A stretch of 64,000 nt of DNA. Source: Nocardioides sp. Root240. GTDB taxonomy: Bacteria > Actinomycetota > Actinomycetes > Propionibacteriales > Nocardioidaceae. The notes beneath the pieces are model-generated. The model searched no databases and was not told the DNA's origin. It saw nothing but the letters and a program-made list of their open reading frames with translations. The stretch is from the NCBI RefSeq assembly GCF_001428825.1, contig NZ_LMIT01000010.1:625803-689802 (forward strand), in the 5' to 3' direction. Below, piece by piece: positions 59,264-64,000 of the stretch (its first letter is position 1; each line of letters begins with the position of its first letter). The position numbers were made by a program, and so were the translations under genes.

Positions 59264-62200
59264 GCCTGCGATTGTGCCGGAACCGCCTCCGGGACGGCCC
59301 CCGGCGCAGGCTTCTGCGGCCACCAGAGCCGCGGACCGAGCAGCGTCGCGAGCGCCGGGACCAGCAGCGAGCGGACGACGAAGGTGTCGAGCAGCAGGCC
59401 GACGGCGATGGTGAAGCCGACCTGGCCGATCGTGGTGACCCGGCCGGCGAGCAGCGCCATCATGCTGACCGCGAAGATCACGCCGGCCGAGGTGATCACG
59501 CCGCCGGTCGCCGCGGTCGCCCGCGCGATGCCGGACGCCGAGCCGTCGGGCGCCTCCTCGTGCATGCGCTTGGTCAGCAGCAGGTTGTAGTCGGCGCCGA
59601 CCGCCACGAGGATCACGAACGCGATCGCGGCCACGGTCCAGTCGAGCTGGATGCCCAGGCCGTACTGCCAGACCAGCACGGACAGGCCGATCGCGGCGCC
59701 GTACGACAGCACCACCGTGGCCATCAGCGCGAACGCCGCGACCGGGCTGCGCAGCAGCAGGAGCAGGACGAGGAAGACCGCGACCAGGGCGCCGGTGGCG
59801 ATCACCTCGAGGTCGGAGACCGAGTAATGGCGCAGGTCGTTGTTGGTCGCGGCCATGCCCGTCACCGAGACGGTCGCGTCCTCGAGCCGGGTGCCGTTGA
59901 ACGAGGTGTCGATGATGTCGAGCACCTCCTGCGAGCGCTCGGCCGCGGCCGGCCCGAAGGCGTCGGTGCTGCCGAGGACCGCGATCCGCGCGGTGCGCCC
60001 GTCGTCGGAGACGAACAGCCGGCTGGCGGTCGCGAAGGACTCGTTCGCGAGCGCGGTCGGCGGCAGGTAGAAGCCGCCCGCGCCGGGGTCGCCGGCCTCA
60101 CGGCTGGTCGTCCGCAGGTGCCGTACGGCGGCCGCGAGCCCCTCCTCGAACTCGGGCAGCGAGGCGGCGACCTCGTCGGTCCCGCCGCGGAGCTGGTCGG
60201 CCCCGCTCGCGAGCTGGTCGGCCCCGCCGGACAGCTCTCCCAACTTGTCGGCGAAGGTGCGTTGTCCCGCGGCGAGCTGCTCGGTGCCGCCGCGGGCCTG
60301 CGCCAGTCCGTCACGCAGCTGGCGCAGCCCGGCGCGGAGGTCGCCGGTGCCGGCGGCGAGGGAGCGCGCCCCCCGCGCGGCCTCCCGCAGGCCCGGGAGC
60401 AGCTGGTCGCGCTCGGCCTCCCAGATCTGCTTGAGGCCGGCCCGGGCCCGGCGGCACGCCGGGTCGAGGCCGCACGTCAGCGACTTGGTGGCCAAGGCGT
60501 CGTACACGAGGCCGAGGCTGTCGACCGCGACCTGCACCTGGTCGGCCGCCGTGGTCAGGCCGTCGGCGAGGTCGGCCGCACCGCCGCGCAGCCCGCCGGC
60601 CCCGGCGACGGCCGCGTCGGCGCCGTCGAGGAGCGTGGTCATGCCGTCCGAGAGGCGGGTGCTGGCAGCGGCGATCCGGTCCGCTCCGTCGACCGCCTGG
60701 CCGGCACCGTCGGCGAGCTGGGCCGCGCCGTCGTCGAGCTGGCCGGCTCCGTCCGCGAGCTGCTGCGCACCGCCCGAGCCCTGGGCGACCTTGCGCCGCG
60801 CCTTTCCGAGCTGGTCGCCGACGACCCCGGACTGGTAGGCGAGGGATGCCTGCGTGATCGGCTCGCCGGTCGGCCGGGTCACGGTCCGGACCAGGGCGAC
60901 GCCCTCGTGCTGCTCGGCGGCAGCGGCGGCACGCTCGATGACGGCGAGGTCCCTGGTGTTGCGGAGGTCGTGGTCGGCCTGGATGACGACGTAGTCGGGC
61001 AGCACCTCGTTGACCGGGAAGTGCCGGGCGAGGAGCTCGTAGCCCTGGTTGCTCTCCGCGGTGTCCGGCAGCGGGTCGCGGATGTCGTACGACAGGTCGG
61101 TCAGCGGGAAGAGCGCGGCCAGCGCGGCGAGCGGGAGCAGGGACGCGGTGAGCATCCGGACCGGGTGGGCGGCGACGAGGCCGGCGATCCGCTGCCACGC
61201 ACCAGCAGCCCTGGACGCACGCGGCTCGGCCCAGCCGCGGCGGCCGGCGAGCGCGAGGAGCGCGGGGGTGAGGGTCAGGCTGAGCACCAGGTTGACGGCG
61301 ATGCTGACCGCGACCGCCGGACCGGTGGTGTTGAAGAAGCCGAGGTCGGCGAACACCATGCACAGCGTCGCGAGCACCACCGTGACCGCGGAGCCGGCGA
61401 TCACACCGCCCACGCGGGTCGCGGCGATCGCCGCCGCCCGCGTCGGCTCGACGCCGAGCCGGCGCTGCTCGTGGTAGCGCGCGACCAGGAAGACGGCGTA
61501 GTCCGTGCCGGCCCCGAGCACGATCGCGGTGAGGAAGGAGCCGCTGAACGTGGAGACCGCGAAGAAGTCCTGCATGCCGCACCACGCGACGACCGCACGG
61601 CCGACGCCGAGGCCGAGCCCGACGACACCGAGCACGATGAGCGGCACCGCGACCGCGCGGTAGATCAGGAACAGGATGAGCGCGATCAGCCCGATGGTCA
61701 CGACCGTGATCCGCACGACGCTGTGCTCGGTCTCGGTCGTGAGGTCGACGACCGTCGCGGTCGGGCCGGTGACCTCCACGGTCAGCCCGTCCGGCGCGTG
61801 GTCCCGCGCGATCTCGCGGACCGCGGTCACCTGCCGCATCGACGCCGGCGCACCCGTCGCGCCGGTGATGCCGACGAGCAGGTAGCGCGCCTGGCCGTCG
61901 GTGCTGGTGAGCGCCTTGCGCAGCTCGGGGCGCCGGATGTCCTGGACGAACACGACGTCGTCCTTGTCCCTGCCGAGCTCGTCGACCAGCGACTCGGCGT
62001 AGGTCCGGTCCTTCGCCGTGAGCCCGGCGGTGCGCTCCATCGCGACGACGATGAAGCTCTCCGCACCGCCGTTGCCGAACGCCTCGTCCATCGCCTTGAC
62101 CGCGACCATCGAGGGCGCGTCGTCGGGCACCATCGGCGAGGAGTCCTGGCCGGCGATCACCTCCAGCTGCGGCACGGCCACGTTCATCACGACCGTGAAG

Positions 62201-62298
62201 GCCAGCCAGGCACCCACGACCCACGCTGCCCGTCGTACGACGAAGCGGGCGTAGCGCGCCACCTTGCTGCCGGTGTCCCCGCCGGCGTCACTGCTCAT
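59260..62298 (-). CDS. large MMPL-family exporter with Gly-Ala-rich coiled insert
   Basis: 1012 residues from ATG 62298 (GTG 62301 adds one). Two six-helix MMPL bundles with GAGTDYAVFLVARYHEQR and AVGADYNLLLTKRMHEEA (proton-relay Asp-Tyr). The extracytoplasmic region after the first bundle has a long repeated heptad-like insert (QLADGAGQLDDGAAQLADGA and relatives, about residues 500-720), as in MmpL/YhgE-type exporters, probably a periplasmic helical stalk. Substrate unknown. Co-transcribed with its TetR. Confidence 0.93.
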   Translation of the reverse strand: MSSDAGGDTGSKVARYARFVVRRAAWVVGAWLAFTVVMNVAVPQLEVIAGQDSSPMVPDDAPSMVAVKAMDEAFGNGGAESFIVVAMERTAGLTAKDRTYAESLVDELGRDKDDVVFVQDIRRPELRKALTSTDGQARYLLVGITGATGAPASMRQVTAVREIARDHAPDGLTVEVTGPTATVVDLTTETEHSVVRITVVTIGLIALILFLIYRAVAVPLIVLGVVGLGLGVGRAVVAWCGMQDFFAVSTFSGSFLTAIVLGAGTDYAVFLVARYHEQRRLGVEPTRAAAIAATRVGGVIAGSAVTVVLATLCMVFADLGFFNTTGPAVAVSIAVNLVLSLTLTPALLALAGRRGWAEPRASRAAGAWQRIAGLVAAHPVRMLTASLLPLAALAALFPLTDLSYDIRDPLPDTAESNQGYELLARHFPVNEVLPDYVVIQADHDLRNTRDLAVIERAAAAAEQHEGVALVRTVTRPTGEPITQASLAYQSGVVGDQLGKARRKVAQGSGGAQQLADGAGQLDDGAAQLADGAGQAVDGADRIAAASTRLSDGMTTLLDGADAAVAGAGGLRGGAADLADGLTTAADQVQVAVDSLGLVYDALATKSLTCGLDPACRRARAGLKQIWEAERDQLLPGLREAARGARSLAAGTGDLRAGLRQLRDGLAQARGGTEQLAAGQRTFADKLGELSGGADQLASGADQLRGGTDEVAASLPEFEEGLAAAVRHLRTTSREAGDPGAGGFYLPPTALANESFATASRLFVSDDGRTARIAVLGSTDAFGPAAAERSQEVLDIIDTSFNGTRLEDATVSVTGMAATNNDLRHYSVSDLEVIATGALVAVFLVLLLLLRSPVAAFALMATVVLSYGAAIGLSVLVWQYGLGIQLDWTVAAIAFVILVAVGADYNLLLTKRMHEEAPDGSASGIARATAATGGVITSAGVIFAVSMMALLAGRVTTIGQVGFTIAVGLLLDTFVVRSLLVPALATLLGPRLWWPQKPAPGAVPEAVPAQSQA

Positions 62299-62304
62299 CA
62301 CAGC

Positions 62305-62339
62305 AAACTAGAACCGGTTCCTTGCCACTGGCAAGGAAC
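62305..62339 (-). promoter_or_regulatory. promoter and TetR operator of the MMPL-TetR operon
   Basis: On the minus strand, -35 TTGCCA, an 18-bp spacer, then -10 TAGTTT (62310-62305), 6 nt before the ATG at 62298: leaderless geometry. The inverted repeat GTTCCTTGCC act GGCAAGGAAC (62317-62339) covers the -35 and spacer, where a TetR dimer would block RNA polymerase. Confidence 0.8.
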
Positions 62340-62360
62340 TGTGGCGCGGGCCACGCCGGA

Positions 62361-62446
62361 CTTGTAACTCGGTGTTCGCAGGTTCTGCCACGGACTCGTG
62401 ACCGGTCAGGAGTCCGTGGCAGTACTCCGCAACACCGAGTTACAAG
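62361..62446. repeat. 86-bp palindromic repeat B, copy 2
   Basis: Same length and outer arms as 58586-58671 (CTTGTAACTCGGTGTTCG ... CACCGAGTTACAAG), centre at 62403/62404. The inner arm differs by a paired change (CCACGGA/TCCGTGG instead of CCACGGT/ACCGTGG), so pairing is kept. This copy lies between divergent genes. Confidence 0.9.
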
Positions 62447-62478
62447 CCTCGGCTGGAACCGTGTGGCAGGCTCACGCC

Positions 62479-64000
62479 GTGACCGAGGAGAACGCCGTCG
62501 ACCCCACCTTCCAGCCGGACGCGATCGTCGTGGGGGCCGGCCTCGCCGGGCTCGTGGCGACCTACGAGGCGACCCGTGCCGGCAAGAAGGTGCTCGTCCT
62601 CGACCAGGAGAACCGCGCCAACCTCGGCGGCCAGGCGTTCTGGTCCCTCGGCGGCCTGTTCTTCGTCGACTCCCCCGAGCAGCGCCGGATGGGCATCAAG
62701 GACTCCCCCGAGCTCGCGTGGCAGGACTGGCAGGGCTCGGCCGGCTTCGACCGGCTCGGCGAGGACCCCGACGACGAGGGCCCCGACCGGGGCGAGGACC
62801 ACTGGGGCAGCCGGTGGGCCAGGGCCTACGTCGACTTCGCGGCAGGAGAGAAGCGCGACTACCTGCGCGGTCTGGGCCTCAAGTCGCTCACCTTCGTCGG
62901 CTGGGCCGAGCGCGGCGACGGCTCCGCCAGCGGCCACGGCAACTCGGTCCCCCGCTTCCACCTGACCTGGGGCACCGGCCCCGAGGTCGTGCGCGTCTTC
63001 CTCGAGCCGGTGGAGGCGGCGGAGGCCGCCGGGCTGGTGCGCTTCGCCTTCCGGCACCAGGTCGACGAGCTGGTCGTCGAGGACGGCGTGTGCGTCGGCG
63101 TGAGCGGCTCGGTGCTGGCGCCCTCCGACCTGCCCCGCGGGGAGAAGTCGTCGCGCGAGGTGGTCTCCTCCTTCTCCCACCGGGCTCCCGCGGTGGTGGT
63201 GAGCTCGGGCGGCATCGGCCACAACTTCGAGCTGATGCGCGCCAACTGGCCCACCGAACGGGTCGGACCCGCGCCGGAGCACATGATCGCCGGCGTACCC
63301 GCGCACGTGGACGGACGCATGCTCGCCATCTCCGAGGCCGCCGGCGCGAACCTGGTCAACAAGGACCGGATGTGGGCCTACGTCGAGGGGATCCACAACT
63401 GGGACCCGGTCTGGCCCGACCACGCCATCCGCATCCTGCCCGGGCCGTCGTCGATGTGGTTCGACGCCGACGGCCACCGACTGACCGGCATGTCCGGCGT
63501 CCCCGGCGCGGACTCGATCGGCTCGATGAAGCAGATCCTCGCCACGGGCGCGGACTACTCGTGGTTCGTGCTGACCCAGTCGATCATCGAGAAGGAGTTC
63601 GCCCTCTCCGGCTCGGAGCAGAACCCCGACTGGACCGAGAAGGACATCAAGATGATGCTCAAGGAGCGGCTCGGCAAGGGCGCCACCAGCCCGGTCGAGG
63701 CGTTCAAGGAGCACGGCTCCGACTTCGTGGTGGCGACCTCGTTCGACGAGCTGGTGGCGGGGATGAACACGATCGCGCGTGGCGGGCGGGTGCTCGACGC
63801 CGGCCTGCTCCGCAAGCAGATCGAGGACCGCGACCGCCAGGTCGACAACCCGTTCTGCAAGGACGCCCAGGTGATGGCGATTCACAACGGCCGCAAGGAC
63901 CGCACCGGCAAGATCATGCGCGTCGCCAAGCCCCACAAGATCCTCGACCCCGCGCACGGCCCGCTGATCGCCGTACGGCTGAACATCCTGAGCCGCAAGA
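62479..64000 (+). CDS. FAD-binding dehydrogenase, KstD/fumarate-reductase-like, 3' end outside window
   Basis: About 507 codons visible from GTG 62479; the family is about 550 long, so little is missing. Dinucleotide site AIVVGAGLAGLVATYEATRA, then VLVLDQENRANLGGQAFWSL, GGLFFVDSPEQRRMGIKDS, VVVSSGGIGHNFELMRANWP, and RILPGPSSMWFD. It matches the group of putative FAD-binding dehydrogenases related to 3-ketosteroid delta1-dehydrogenase and fumarate reductase flavoproteins. No cofactor partner gene is visible. The upstream CAGGCT, 6 nt before the GTG, is a weak leaderless -10. An antisense open frame of 505 codons is a shadow. Confidence 0.92.
   Translation, partial: MTEENAVDPTFQPDAIVVGAGLAGLVATYEATRAGKKVLVLDQENRANLGGQAFWSLGGLFFVDSPEQRRMGIKDSPELAWQDWQGSAGFDRLGEDPDDEGPDRGEDHWGSRWARAYVDFAAGEKRDYLRGLGLKSLTFVGWAERGDGSASGHGNSVPRFHLTWGTGPEVVRVFLEPVEAAEAAGLVRFAFRHQVDELVVEDGVCVGVSGSVLAPSDLPRGEKSSREVVSSFSHRAPAVVVSSGGIGHNFELMRANWPTERVGPAPEHMIAGVPAHVDGRMLAISEAAGANLVNKDRMWAYVEGIHNWDPVWPDHAIRILPGPSSMWFDADGHRLTGMSGVPGADSIGSMKQILATGADYSWFVLTQSIIEKEFALSGSEQNPDWTEKDIKMMLKERLGKGATSPVEAFKEHGSDFVVATSFDELVAGMNTIARGGRVLDAGLLRKQIEDRDRQVDNPFCKDAQVMAIHNGRKDRTGKIMRVAKPHKILDPAHGPLIAVRLNILSRK

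Noticed and set aside
59272..62367. 1031-codon open frame on the plus strand
   Set aside because: Antisense to the large MMPL gene; Arg/Gly/Asp-rich without structure.
1..64000. CRISPR array, tRNA or rRNA genes, insertion sequences
   Set aside because: Looked for and not seen by eye; a tRNA scan and IS search would settle this.

Overview
The window is chromosomal DNA of a very GC-rich actinobacterium. Codon third positions are almost always G or C, GTG starts are common, genes often overlap as ATGA or GTGA, and the protein set (Ddn-like F420 enzyme, MMPL exporters, LppX/LprG-like lipoprotein, DUF5994, RecBCD, a solitary second EF-Tu) suggests Nocardioides or a close relative. The genus is an inference. 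Two blocks of ordinary chromosome flank an integrated accessory element of about 23.7 kb.

Left chromosome (1 to 19,290): the C-terminal part of a LuxR regulator, a PadR regulator with a DrrA/DrrB-type ABC exporter, a histidine kinase and response regulator that converge and overlap, an MMPL exporter with a divergent TetR, a lipoprotein, a sirtuin, a fatty acid desaturase, DUF5994, a decayed LuxR gene, two small proteins, a diverged EF-Tu behind a possible attenuator leader, and three SUKH/immunity-like genes.

Accessory element (19,291 to 42,965): bounded by a 20-bp direct repeat that coincides with the 3' end of menB, with integrase and relaxase wreckage at the menB end. It holds a NERD protein; a polymorphic toxin operon (a LamG secreted protein coupled to a 2068-residue RHS toxin) followed by an array of membrane immunity genes containing a relic toxin tip; two HTH-TPR regulators plus a 43-residue signal-peptide ORF that share an operator-like motif with the toxin promoter; small secreted and Cys-rich proteins; and a complete Hachiman anti-phage pair (hamA, hamB). 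The element looks like a conflict island that has lost its own mobility. Base composition is visibly less GC-rich than in the flanks.

Right chromosome (42,950 to 64,000): menB, a MerR-thioredoxin pair, a Ddn-like protein, an ACT-domain protein, a tightly overlapped leftward cluster (NTF2-like, PGPGW membrane protein, sugar acetyltransferase, patatin, recC, recB, recD), an adenylate cyclase, a TetR-MMPL pair and the start of an FAD-binding dehydrogenase. Two families of long palindromic repeats sit between genes. Many chromosomal genes have a TANNNT hexamer exactly 6-7 nt before the start codon, which indicates leaderless transcripts. I saw no tRNA, rRNA, CRISPR array or intact insertion sequence.
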